From: PALSA-660 sp963726435
GTDB lineage: Bacteria; Actinomycetota; Coriobacteriia; Anaerosomatales; PALSA-660
DNA: 64,000 bases
Direction of reading: 5' to 3'
Assembly: GCA_963726435.1 (NCBI GenBank)
Contig: CAVSCJ010000006.1
Coordinates: forward strand, 496,001 to 560,000
In this document: in pieces, positions 1 to 8,414 of the stretch
How the letters are laid out: the number at the start of each line of letters is the position of its first letter
Position numbering within the stretch: the first letter of the stretch is position 1
Notes under the pieces: model-generated
What the model was told of the DNA's origin: nothing
The model's database searches: none
The model's input: only the letters and a program-made list of their open reading frames with translations
Position numbers and translations under genes: made by a program

Positions 1-927
1 CCCGAAGTACGGGATCTCCCTCTCTGCCGCCCACGCGGACAGGGCTTCGGACGCCGCGCGCGCGCCCTCCACGTCCAGCTTGTTGCCGACGATCACCTGC
101 GGGCGCAAGGCCAACTCGGCTGCATGAGCGGCGAGTTCGGCATCTATGGCACCCACCGCGCCGATCGGATCGCGCTCATCGTAGCCGCCGCTGAGATCCA
201 CCACGTGCAGGATCAGCGCCGTTCGCTCGATGTGCCGCAGGAACGCGTGCCCGAGCCCCAGCCCCTCGCTCGCGCCCTCGATCAGACCGGGGACGTCGGC
301 GACCACGTAGCTGTACTCCCCGCTCTTCGCCACCCCGAGGTTCGGGACGAGGGTCGTGAACGGGTAGTCCGCCACCTTCGGGCGAGCCGCGGACATGCGG
401 GCGATCAGAGACGACTTCCCCACACTCGGGAAGCCCACGAGGGCGGCGTCGGCGAGCAGCTTCAGCTCCAGGGTCACCCATCGCTCGTCGCCGGGCGTCC
501 CCAGTTCGGCGAAACCGGGCGCGCGGCGCGTCGGAGTCACGAAGTGCGTGTTCCCGCGCCCGCCCTGACCCCCTCGGGCGATCACCACGCGCTGATCGGG
601 GTGCGTGAGGTCGGAGATGATCCGACCGGTCTCGTCATCGCGCACGACAGTCCCCAAAGGCACCGGCAGCAGCAGATCGGCGCCCACGGCGCCATCCATG
701 CGACTCCCCTTGCCGTGCGTGCCGCGGGTCGCCTTGAAGTGGCGCTTGAACTGGTAGTCGATCAGCGTCGAGCGTCCGGGGTCCGCAATGAGGACGACGT
801 TGCCGCCATGACCGCCGTCGCCTCCGTCGGGGCCGCCCTTCGGCACGTGCTTCTCCCGCCGGAACGACTTGCAGCCTGCGCCGCCGTCGCCCGCCTTGAC
901 GAAGATGCGTGCCTCGTCGACGAACAT
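1..927 (-). CDS. obgE: GTPase ObgE/CgtA, 3' end cut off by window edge
   Basis: Ribosome-associated Obg-family GTPase of 50S assembly and stress control. The visible 309 codons begin MFVDEARIFVKAGDGGAG, the classic start of the glycine-rich Obg fold (about residues 1-158). The G domain follows, with a Walker A motif GFPSVGKSS near residues 165-173, a G3 motif DVPGLIEGA and a G4 motif NKLD. The reading frame is open to base 1, so the C-terminus lies outside the window. It is the last visible gene of rplU-rpmA-obgE, an order conserved in many bacteria. The ATG start matches the family start exactly. Confidence 0.97.
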   Translation of the reverse strand, partial: MFVDEARIFVKAGDGGAGCKSFRREKHVPKGGPDGGDGGHGGNVVLIADPGRSTLIDYQFKRHFKATRGTHGKGSRMDGAVGADLLLPVPLGTVVRDDETGRIISDLTHPDQRVVIARGGQGGRGNTHFVTPTRRAPGFAELGTPGDERWVTLELKLLADAALVGFPSVGKSSLIARMSAARPKVADYPFTTLVPNLGVAKSGEYSYVVADVPGLIEGASEGLGLGHAFLRHIERTALILHVVDLSGGYDERDPIGAVGAIDAELAAHAAELALRPQVIVGNKLDVEGARAASEALSAWAAEREIPYFG

Positions 928-986
928 GGTCTCGCTGCCTCTCGGATCAGCTCCCGACGATACCCCGACGCGACAGGGAACGCGAA

Positions 987-1026
987 GAGCCCCCCACCGG
1001 CTTCAGGATGCCGCGGCAGGGGGCTC
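987..1026. terminator. Hairpin between rpmA and obgE
   Basis: An 8-bp perfect stem (gagccccc at 987-994 with gggggctc at 1019-1026) encloses a 24-nt loop in the gap between rpmA and obgE. There is no T-run, so it may be an attenuator or a processing site between the ribosomal genes and the GTPase gene rather than a full terminator. Confidence 0.4.
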
Positions 1027-1058
1027 GTGGTCTCTACGCTGCTGTCCGGCTCGGGCGC

Positions 1059-1313
1059 CTACTCGGCTTCGGGACGGATGTGGACCTTGCGCACCTTGCC
1101 GTGCGTGAATGCGACCTTGCCCGGCTGCAACGCGAAGAGCGTGTCGTCGCCGCCGCGCCCGACGTTCTCGCCCGGGTGGATCGCCGTGCCGCGCTGGCGG
1201 ACGATGATCGTCCCGGTCGTGACCTCCTGACCGTCGAAACGCTTGACTCCGAGCATCTTCGGCTTCGAGTCACGACCGTTGCGGGTCGAGCCGAGACCTT
1301 TCTTGTGGGCCAT
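1059..1313 (-). CDS. rpmA: 50S ribosomal protein L27
   Basis: 84-residue bL27 of the large ribosomal subunit, close to the normal family length. It starts MAHKKGLGSTRNGRDSKPK and carries the usual GTIIVRQRGT and HPGENVG blocks. The N-terminal tail of this family reaches the peptidyl-transferase centre. It lies about 20 nt after the corrected end of rplU, with the purine-rich aaaggggcagg upstream of its ATG, and precedes obgE. No N-terminal cleavage extension of the Firmicutes type is present, because the protein starts directly with MAHKKG. Confidence 0.98.
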   Translation of the reverse strand: MAHKKGLGSTRNGRDSKPKMLGVKRFDGQEVTTGTIIVRQRGTAIHPGENVGRGGDDTLFALQPGKVAFTHGKVRKVHIRPEAE

Positions 1314-1334
1314 CTTGCTGCACCTGCCCCTTTG

Positions 1335-1963
1335 CTACTCGGCCGACTCGGCCGGCTTGGTGGTCTTCTTCGCGGCAGGCTTCTTCGCCGCCGGCTTCTT
1401 GCGCGGCTCGCCGCAGGCTTCTTGCGCGCGCCGCGCTTCTTCGGAGCCGCATTCTTGGACTCCGCATTCGCCGCACGAGGCCTCTCGGTCGCGAGCTTCG
1501 TCGCCACCGGCTTGGCCTCCGCCTTCCGGGCCTCAGCCTTCTTCGAAGCCGCCCTGCTCGCCGGCGACTTCGCAGTCGCCGGCTGGACCTTCTTGGTGGC
1601 CGGCTTCTTCTCGACAGCAACCTCGGCGGCCTTGACCTTCGACGGCTTCTTGGCGCCCTCGAAGGCGATCTCGGTGACCCTGATCAGCGTCAGTCCTTGG
1701 CGGTGGCCACGGGTCCTCTTGTATCCCTTGCGCTTCTTGAGCTTGAACACGATGATCTTGTCGGCCTTGCCGTGCCCGAGGACCTCGGCGGTCACCGTGG
1801 CGGCTGCGGCCTCCTTGCCTGTGAGGAGCTTCTCTCCGTCGTTGACCAGCAGGACCGGCAGCGTCACGACGGAGCCTGCTTCGGCGTCGAGCAGCTCGAC
1901 GGAGACCGTCTCGCCCACGACCACCTTGTGCTGCTTGCCGCCCGTCTTGACCACTGCGTACAT
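1335..1963 (-). CDS. rplU: 50S ribosomal protein L21 with long Lys/Ala tail; apparent frameshift
   Basis: bL21 of the large subunit. The first ~103 residues (MYAVVKTGGKQHKV...) are a complete L21 with the usual KKRKGYKRTRGHRQ block. A tail of about 105 residues rich in Lys, Ala and Pro follows, unusual for L21. As written, the frame switches near base 1408 into Arg/Ser-rich text and continues to 1034, covering all of rpmA. Restoring one A near 1408 gives tail text made of KKPAAKK-type units ending PAESAE and a TAG at 1335-1337, 21 nt before rpmA. I therefore annotate the gene to 1335 (209 residues when corrected). The ATG at 1963 fits the family start. Confidence 0.85.
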
Positions 1964-2003
1964 GTCGCTTCGCCTAACTGCCGGGGTTGTTGCGCGAGGA
2001 GGT

Positions 2004-2031
2004 ATGTTAGCACACGCCCTTGCAGGCGCAA
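2004..2031 (-). promoter_or_regulatory. Putative sigma-70 type promoter of rplU-rpmA-obgE
   Basis: On the minus strand TTGCGC (2026-2031) and TAACAT (2004-2009) are separated by 16 nt, about 40 nt upstream of the rplU start. The element matches the -35/-10 pattern reasonably and sits in the gap between rng and rplU. This is by eye only. Confidence 0.5.
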
Positions 2032-2085
2032 ACCCCACAACGCGCCCGGGTGTAGCCCATCGCTAGCTCGCACGGAGTGCGCGGT

Positions 2086-3573
2086 CTACCTCAAGGCGCG
2101 CTCTATTGCGCCCGCCTTGCCTTCTATGAGGACGCGGACTTCCGTAGGCCCGCAATCGGGGTCCGCGACGATCGCGACCTGCTTGTGTGTCTCGGCCCTC
2201 AGGGCCGCGAGGATGTTGCGGCCAGGCTGATTGATGATGGCGTAGGTCTCCGGCGCGAGCCCGAACAGGTACGCCGCCGATCGGCCGGCCAGAAGGATCT
2301 CCCGCATACCGCGTTCGACCATTATCCGGCGCGTGGTCTCGGACAGGACCCTCCCCTGCCCATTGCACACCGGGCAGGGCTCCGTCAGGACCTGGTAGAG
2401 CCCGTCGGTCACGTTCTTGCGCGTCATCTCCACGAGCCCGAGCCGCGAGATCTCGCTCGCGCGGGTCTTCGTGCGGTCCCGCTCCAGGGCCTCAGCGAGC
2501 CTCTGCTGCACCGCCTGCCGGTGCGCCGGGTCGTCCATGTCGATGAAGTCGATGACGATGATGCCGCCTATGTCGCGGAGACGGAGTTGGCGGACGACCT
2601 CATCGGCCGCCTCCAGGTTGATGCGCAGGATCGTCGCCTCGAGGCTGGTGTGGCCCGTGAAGCTGCCGGTGTTCACGTCGACGGCGGTAAGCGCCTCTGC
2701 CTGATCGATGGCGATGTGCCCGCCCGATGGCAAGCGCACCTTGCGTTCGAGCACGGAGGCTATATCGGCGTTCGCCCCGAAGTGCTCGAAGAGAGGCGTA
2801 CCGTCCCTGTAGAGCGACACTCGCCGCATCAGGTGCGGCGACGTCTTCTTCAGGAACGCCACTACCTTGTCGTAGGTGGGTCGGTCGTCGATCAGTAGCC
2901 GCTTGAAGTCCTCCCCGAACACGTCGCGAACGAAGCGCAGCGCGAGGTCCATCTCCGTGTAGATGACTTCCGGAGGCAGGGCCTCCGAGGACTGATGCTG
3001 GACGCGCTTCCACAGGCGCTGCAGGAACTCGAGATCTGCGAGCAGGTCCTTGTCGCTGGCTCCGGCCGCTGCCGTCCTTACTATCATGCCGACCCCCCGC
3101 GGCGCGGCGGCGGTCACGAGCGCGTGCAGACGCTCCCGCTCGTCCTCCGGCAGCTTGCGCGAGATCCCGACGAAGTCGGAGAACGGCATCAGCACCAGGA
3201 AGCGGCCGGGCAGTGTCACCTCGGTCGTGACGCGCGCGCCCTTGGTTCCCATGGGGTCCTTCAGCACCTGGACCATCACCTGCTGCCCGGGCCTGAGTAG
3301 CTGGGCGATCCCACGCCTGGGGATGTCGACGCCGGGATCGGCGGAGACGACCTCGTCGACGTAGAGAAAGGCATTCTTGGCCAGCCCGATGTCGACGAAG
3401 GCCGCCTGCATGCCCGGCAGAACGTCGCGCACGTTGGCCAAGTAGATGTTGCCGACGACCGAACGCTTGGCTCGCTCGAGATAGAACTCGGCGAGCCTCC
3501 CATCCTCGAGCACGCCTACGCGCGTCTCGGACGCGTCATGGGAGATGAGCATCTCCCGGACGAGCTCCGCCAC
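2086..3573 (-). CDS. rng: Ribonuclease E/G family endoribonuclease
   Basis: Single-strand endoribonuclease for rRNA processing and mRNA turnover. At 495 residues it has RNase G length without the long degradosome tail of RNase E. An S1 RNA-binding domain (about residues 35-130, VGNIYLANVRDVLPGMQAAFVDIG) is followed by the DNase I-like catalytic part with the two metal aspartates in AVDVNTGSFTG and VIDFIDMDD. The Zn-link CPVCNGQG comes next. It sits downstream of the TIGR03936 gene and upstream of rplU, the usual neighbourhood in Gram-positive bacteria. Confidence 0.95.
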   Translation of the reverse strand: MAELVREMLISHDASETRVGVLEDGRLAEFYLERAKRSVVGNIYLANVRDVLPGMQAAFVDIGLAKNAFLYVDEVVSADPGVDIPRRGIAQLLRPGQQVMVQVLKDPMGTKGARVTTEVTLPGRFLVLMPFSDFVGISRKLPEDERERLHALVTAAAPRGVGMIVRTAAAGASDKDLLADLEFLQRLWKRVQHQSSEALPPEVIYTEMDLALRFVRDVFGEDFKRLLIDDRPTYDKVVAFLKKTSPHLMRRVSLYRDGTPLFEHFGANADIASVLERKVRLPSGGHIAIDQAEALTAVDVNTGSFTGHTSLEATILRINLEAADEVVRQLRLRDIGGIIVIDFIDMDDPAHRQAVQQRLAEALERDRTKTRASEISRLGLVEMTRKNVTDGLYQVLTEPCPVCNGQGRVLSETTRRIMVERGMREILLAGRSAAYLFGLAPETYAIINQPGRNILAALRAETHKQVAIVADPDCGPTEVRVLIEGKAGAIERALR

Positions 3574-3629
3574 GACCCCTCCTCGTCGAGGCCTTCCGCA
3601 CCCTTGGAGACTCTCCTAGGGCGCGTGCC

Positions 3630-4292
3630 TCACTCAGGGCGGAGAGCGGTGCGTGTGACCCAAATCGGCTCGCCTATCGAGCCGATCTGTCGGAGTGCCT
3701 CGCGGACAAGGGCATCCGGCCTTAGCGATCCCTGTGCGCCCATGCGCACGGTCATGCTCACTACGCTTCGGCCGTTCTCCTCGCTCACCCGCGTCCCTTC
3801 GGGGATGCAGACAGCCAGGTCGTAAACCTTCCGTGCGCCCTTGTGCTCGACCTCGAGGACCCCCGACGACACCACGCCGCCAAGCGCCTCCGCCAACCCG
3901 CCCGGACCCCTGCCCGGACCACCGACCACGACCTCGTAGTCCGCGAGCGTCATCTCCGCGGCCAACGAGGCCTCGTGCTCGCCCACGTAGCACACCTGCA
4001 CAGGCGTGAGCCCATCGGGGGTTGCCGCTCGAAGCGAGCCAAGGACCGTCTCCACCGCGACGAACCGCTTCAGCCACACGTCGTAGACCTCGGCCGTTCC
4101 CGCTGTCCCGACAGGCAGCGCAGGACCGAACCCCATCTTCATGCGTGGGCTGAACCCTTGCGTGACAGCATACTCCAGACCCGCGCGACGTATCGCACGC
4201 TCGCACGCGCGCGCGACCTCCAGGTGGCTGAGGAACCTCAGCCGCCCGGTCTTCCTGTAGACGATCCGCAGGCGGAAGGTCGCGTCACCCAC
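3630..4292 (-). CDS. TIGR03936 family (DUF2344) radical SAM-associated protein
   Basis: Matches the DUF2344/TIGR03936 family, which is almost always encoded next to, or fused with, the TIGR03960 radical SAM protein. The exact job is unknown, though RNA or cofactor modification is often suggested. The N-terminus reads LRIVYRKTGRLRFLSHLEV, the family hallmark, followed by the conserved FSPRMKMGFGPALPVG. I chose GTG at 4292 because ggcgggtgg lies 5 nt upstream; GTG 4301 and TTG 4313 are alternatives. It overlaps the stop of the upstream radical SAM gene by 8 nt, implying coupled translation. Confidence 0.85.
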   Translation of the reverse strand: MGDATFRLRIVYRKTGRLRFLSHLEVARACERAIRRAGLEYAVTQGFSPRMKMGFGPALPVGTAGTAEVYDVWLKRFVAVETVLGSLRAATPDGLTPVQVCYVGEHEASLAAEMTLADYEVVVGGPGRGPGGLAEALGGVVSSGVLEVEHKGARKVYDLAVCIPEGTRVSEENGRSVVSMTVRMGAQGSLRPDALVREALRQIGSIGEPIWVTRTALRPE

Positions 4293-6138
4293 GCGAACCA
4301 CCCGCCAGCACAACGTCCACGCCCAGCGATGGGCACACGCCGCAGCCCGTACACTCGCCGAAGGAACAATCGGGCGTGAGAGCGCCCTCGAGCCCCCGGT
4401 CGCGCTCCACCAGCAGGTAGGGCTTCTCCACCCCGGACGAGATGTGATCCCAGGGAAGCGGAGCCGCCGGATCGCGGGGCTTGGTCGCTAGCGTCTTCGG
4501 ATCGATCCCCTCGTCTTCGAAGGCCTCCGTCCAGCGCTCCAGCGAGAAGGTCTCGGTCCAAGCGTCGAACCCGCCGCCGGCCCGCCACGCCCGCTCGATC
4601 ACGCGGGAAAGCTCGCGCCCTCCGCGGGCCAGCGTCCCCTCTAGGAAGGAGACCTCGGGGTCGTGCCAGTGCAGCTCCACTCCCTTGCGCGGCATCGACT
4701 CGCGAAGCACGCGCTGACGCTCCCGCACCTCGTCCAGAGTGAGCTGGCCCTCCCACTGGAAGGGGGTGTGGGCCTTCGGCACGAAGGTCGACACCGAGAC
4801 TGCGATCCGGATGGAGCCTCTTTGGGCGGGCGGCGTCACTTCGCGGGCGATCGCGAGCACCTTCGACACCACTTCGCCGATGCCTTTCACGTCTTCGTCG
4901 GTCTCGGTGGGGAGCCCGATCATGAAGTAGAGCTTCAGGCGATGCCATCCCTGCTCGAACGCGATGCGGACGGCGCCGAGAAGGTCGTCCTCCGTGATGT
5001 TCTTGTTGATGACGTCGCGCAGGCGCTGGGTACCCGCCTCCGGGGCGAAAGTGAGACCCCCGCGGCTGCCCTCGCCTACCAGACGGGCCATGTCGATCCC
5101 GAAGGAGTCCAGCCGCAGGCTCGGCAGGCCGATCGTGACAGCGCGGCCTCGGAGGGCCGCGGTGAGCCGCCGCAGGACATCCTCGATCTCGCTGTGGTCG
5201 GTGGTCGAAAGCGAAGTGAGCGACAGCTCCTCCTGGCCGGTGCAGTTCAGTTGCGCCAGCGCGTCTCGCACGATGTCGTCGGCCGTGCGCTCCCGCACGG
5301 GCCGGTAGATCATGCCCGCCTGGCAGAACCGGCACCCACGCGTGCACCCACGCAGCACCTCGATGTTGGCGCGGTCGTGAACAACGTCCATGAAGGGCAC
5401 CACCGGGCACCTCGGCGGTCTGTGGGTCCCCAAGTCGGCGACCAAGCGCTTGACCACACGCTCGGGCGCCGAGGTGCCCTCGCGCGGGCGCGCTGGAGCG
5501 TGGGCATCCGCAGGCTCGTATAGGGAGGGCACGTACAATCCGCTGACGGAGGCAAGCTCCTCCAGCACCGCCGCACGAGCGAGCCCCCGCTCCTTGGCCC
5601 TCCGATGGGCCTCGACGATCTCAACCACCGCGTCCTCTCCTTCGCCTATGAGAATGGCGTCGAAGAAGTCGGCGACCGGTTCCGGGTTGAAGGCGCAAGG
5701 TCCCCCGCCGACCACCAGTGGGTCCTCCTCGCCCCTGTCGACGGCGCGCAGCGGGATCCCCGAGAGATCGAGGGCCTCGCAGATGTTCGTGCACGTCAAC
5801 TCGTAAGGGATCGTGATGCCCAGCAGGTCGCACGATCGCACGGCCGACACGCTCTCAAGGGTGAAGAGCGGCACGCCCGCGGCACGCATCGCGTCGCCCA
5901 TGTCCTTCCAGGGGACGTACACCCGCTCGGCGGCAACGTCCGCCAGACGGTTCAGGCGGTCGTAGAGGATCGCTATGGCTTGGTTGGCCATACCGAGCTC
6001 ATATGTGTCGGGGTATAGCAGCGCGACCCTGTAGCCTGCCTCACGGCGATGGACCGCTCCGAACTCGGAATCGATGTAGCGCGCGGGACGTTCCACCTGC
6101 GCCAGGAGCGGCTCGACCTGCGGCCACAGGTCCGTCAC
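4285..6138 (-). CDS. TIGR03960 family B12-binding-type radical SAM protein
   Basis: 617-residue radical SAM protein of the TIGR03960 family, partner of the following TIGR03936 gene. An N-terminal B12-binding-like region (VALLYPDTYELGMANQAI) precedes the radical SAM core with its cluster motif CTRGCRFCQAG (C-x3-C-x2-C). A C-terminal cysteine group reads CSFGECTGCGVCPSLG and could hold another cluster. The GTG start at 6138 overlaps the TGA of the preceding gene as GTGA, so I prefer it over much longer upstream frames that read as Arg/Gly-rich shadow. The substrate is not known. Confidence 0.9.
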   Translation of the reverse strand: MTDLWPQVEPLLAQVERPARYIDSEFGAVHRREAGYRVALLYPDTYELGMANQAIAILYDRLNRLADVAAERVYVPWKDMGDAMRAAGVPLFTLESVSAVRSCDLLGITIPYELTCTNICEALDLSGIPLRAVDRGEEDPLVVGGGPCAFNPEPVADFFDAILIGEGEDAVVEIVEAHRRAKERGLARAAVLEELASVSGLYVPSLYEPADAHAPARPREGTSAPERVVKRLVADLGTHRPPRCPVVPFMDVVHDRANIEVLRGCTRGCRFCQAGMIYRPVRERTADDIVRDALAQLNCTGQEELSLTSLSTTDHSEIEDVLRRLTAALRGRAVTIGLPSLRLDSFGIDMARLVGEGSRGGLTFAPEAGTQRLRDVINKNITEDDLLGAVRIAFEQGWHRLKLYFMIGLPTETDEDVKGIGEVVSKVLAIAREVTPPAQRGSIRIAVSVSTFVPKAHTPFQWEGQLTLDEVRERQRVLRESMPRKGVELHWHDPEVSFLEGTLARGGRELSRVIERAWRAGGGFDAWTETFSLERWTEAFEDEGIDPKTLATKPRDPAAPLPWDHISSGVEKPYLLVERDRGLEGALTPDCSFGECTGCGVCPSLGVDVVLAGGSRG

Positions 6139-7211
6139 AAGGCGCCCCCGGGCTCTCTGTCCTCGCCGGGCTCCTCGAGCAGCTGCAACGTGGGTTCTGC
6201 AACAGGCACATCGAGCAGGGTGGGCTGCGCCGGCTCCGTCGCGGGCGCCTTCTGCATCGGCGGAAGGGCAGGCGGTGCGTCCTCCAACTCGACGTCGGTG
6301 TCTCTCTCGTGCGGGTGCCTGATGCGCAGCGCGGCTCTTGTGACGGCCTCGCCGGTCCTCTCGCTGAGAGCCCGCACCACGCCTGTCAGGTCGGCGCCCT
6401 CCTCGAAATACGTGATGGCGGCGGTGCCCATCGCGATCGTGCCCGTGTACGCGATGCCGCCCTTGACCGCCCAACCGAAACCCGGGACGAGTCCCACGAG
6501 CTCGCGTGCGAACGTGCGGAACAGGAAGCCACCGGCGACAACGGCGCCGAGCTCTTTGATCCGCTCGGTGTCCAATGACTGGCCGTACGCCGCGGCGATC
6601 TGAAGGAGCATCTTGCCCTGGTTGAGCGTCATCAGCGGCATGTCGGCGCCGGGGATGAAGAGCACGACCCCGATCGCAGCGTTCTGCCAGGCGGTCGACT
6701 TCACTATCTCCTTCGCTACGGCGCGCCGGACGAACTCGAAGTTGTGTCCCAGTGCCGTCCGAAGCTTCTCCAGGCGCGTCATCGTCCAGTCGGCAAGCGG
6801 GCCGCGGATGAGCTCGGACGCGTCCATGCCGACTATCACGTCGTTGTCAGGGTGCCCCAGCAGGCGCGCGAGGGCGCCCTTCTCCTCGCGCAGCGCGACG
6901 ACCGCGGTCGGGATGGCCCGTTCCCGAAGGTCGCGCACCGTGGCTATCGCGTGGGAGCCGCCTCCGATCAGCACGATGCACGCGTCGACCTTCGGGTCGA
7001 CCCGCACCACCGAGCCGGGCTCGATCACCGAGACGTCGACGATCCCGTTCGCGGTCTTGGGGTGCAACTCCTCCCGCGCCGCCTCCACCAGCGAGTCTGG
7101 CGCGTCGACCTCCACCAGTACGGCGATCCGCACCGGTCGCTCGCGATCCTCCTTGAGACGCTTCCCGGCGTCATAGAGGGCACGGACGTCGATCGGCAGA
7201 TTGGTGGCCAC
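6135..7211 (-). CDS. DUF697 domain-containing membrane-associated protein
   Basis: 358-residue protein with a soluble N-terminal half resembling a nucleotide-handling fold (IAVLVEVDAP, then ACIVLIGGGSHAIATVRDL). The hydrophobic second half (AAIGVVLFIPGADMPLMTLNQGKMLLQIAAAYG, then LVPGFGWAVKGGIAYTGTIAMG; quoted in shortened form) is typical of DUF697/YcjF-like proteins. The C-terminal ~60 residues are Pro/Ala/Glu-rich and probably disordered. The GTG start at 7211 has ggaggg 10 nt upstream. It lies between rodA and the TIGR03960 gene, overlapping the latter by 4 nt, so it is part of the cell-shape operon. Role unknown. Confidence 0.8.
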   Translation of the reverse strand: MATNLPIDVRALYDAGKRLKEDRERPVRIAVLVEVDAPDSLVEAAREELHPKTANGIVDVSVIEPGSVVRVDPKVDACIVLIGGGSHAIATVRDLRERAIPTAVVALREEKGALARLLGHPDNDVIVGMDASELIRGPLADWTMTRLEKLRTALGHNFEFVRRAVAKEIVKSTAWQNAAIGVVLFIPGADMPLMTLNQGKMLLQIAAAYGQSLDTERIKELGAVVAGGFLFRTFARELVGLVPGFGWAVKGGIAYTGTIAMGTAAITYFEEGADLTGVVRALSERTGEAVTRAALRIRHPHERDTDVELEDAPPALPPMQKAPATEPAQPTLLDVPVAEPTLQLLEEPGEDREPGGAL

Positions 7212-7241
7212 TGGCTCAACTCCCTCCAAGACGCTTCCGGA

Positions 7242-8408
7242 TCAGGTGGTCGTGGTGCCGTATCTCCTCGACCAGATGGACAACAGGATACCTACCCCTG
7301 CCAAGTTGGTGACCATGAACGAGGACCCGTAGCTCATGAATGGGAGCGGGATCCCGGTGATCGGCATCAGCCCCACGGTCATACCCACGTTCTCGAGTAT
7401 CTGGAACGCCCACATGCTGATCAGGCCCGCCGCGATCAGCGCGCCGAACAGGTCACGGCTGGAAGTCGAGACCGAGAGGGCGGCCGACAGCAGCGCCAGG
7501 TAGAGCGCGAGAAGCATGACGGCGCCCGCGAACCCCAACTGCTCACCCAGCACGGAGAATATGAAGTCGGTGTGGCGCTCCGGAATGAAGTTGAGACGGC
7601 TCTGGCTGCCCATCCCGAGACCCGCGCCCGTCAAGCCGCCGGACCCGATGGCGATCTTGGACTGCGCCAGGTTGTATCCCGCGCCCTTAGGGTCCCTGGT
7701 CGGATCGACGAAGACCAGGAGGCGATCCACCTGATACGACTTGATAAGGACGCCGTCGGTGTTCCCGGTCACAGAGACTAGAAGTGCGTTAAGGCCGAAG
7801 AGCGCGCCGACCAAGATGACGCCAGCGAGCGCGAGAGCGGCGAACCACCGAGCCTTGAGTCCGCCAACCAACAGCATGCCCGAACCGATCGCTATGAACA
7901 CCAACCCGGTACCGAGGTCGGGCTGCAAGAGGATGAGCGCGAGCGGCAAGGCTGCGAACCCCGCGATCTTGAGGACGTCGCGCCTGGCTTCGATCTTCCC
8001 ACCGTACTCGGCGATGACCGCTGCCAGCACGACGATGAACAGCAGCTTCGCCGGCTCCGAAGGCTGGAAGAGCCGCACACCTGCGATCTGCAGCCAGGAA
8101 GTCGCGCCCGCGACCGACGCCCCGAGCCCAGGGATGCGGGGGGAGATGATCAGGATCGAAAGCGTGACCATCAGAGGGCCCGTCCATGCTTTGAGCACCT
8201 GGTAGTCTAGAACCCACATCACCGCCAGTGCGAGGAGTCCGACTGCCACTCCGAGCACTTGGCGCTGGACCATCGCGACGTGCCCGGTCATGGTCAGGGT
8301 CGCCGCCCACACCATGACGCCGCCGAACACGGCCAGAGCGATCGTCGACAGGACCACACCGACGTGGACCCTGTCTCGCAGGATGTTGGCTATCGGCGGC
8401 CGGCGCAT
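7242..8408 (-). CDS. rodA: SEDS peptidoglycan polymerase RodA
   Basis: Multi-pass SEDS glycosyltransferase that polymerises lipid II for cell elongation together with class B PBP2. It has 388 residues with about ten hydrophobic helices. SEDS signatures are visible: QPDLGTGLVFIAIG in the middle, and near the end GLMPITGIPLPFMSYGSS, the conserved loop before the last helix. It starts 6 nt after the stop of mrdA, its cognate transpeptidase, which supports RodA over FtsW or SpoVE. Confidence 0.95.
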   Translation of the reverse strand: MRRPPIANILRDRVHVGVVLSTIALAVFGGVMVWAATLTMTGHVAMVQRQVLGVAVGLLALAVMWVLDYQVLKAWTGPLMVTLSILIISPRIPGLGASVAGATSWLQIAGVRLFQPSEPAKLLFIVVLAAVIAEYGGKIEARRDVLKIAGFAALPLALILLQPDLGTGLVFIAIGSGMLLVGGLKARWFAALALAGVILVGALFGLNALLVSVTGNTDGVLIKSYQVDRLLVFVDPTRDPKGAGYNLAQSKIAIGSGGLTGAGLGMGSQSRLNFIPERHTDFIFSVLGEQLGFAGAVMLLALYLALLSAALSVSTSSRDLFGALIAAGLISMWAFQILENVGMTVGLMPITGIPLPFMSYGSSFMVTNLAGVGILLSIWSRRYGTTTT

Positions 8409-8414
8409 CTTCTA

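Noticed and set aside
1034..1963. A 309-residue L21 protein overlapping all of rpmA
   Set aside because: The last third is Arg/Ser-rich shadow of rpmA and is explained by one missing base.
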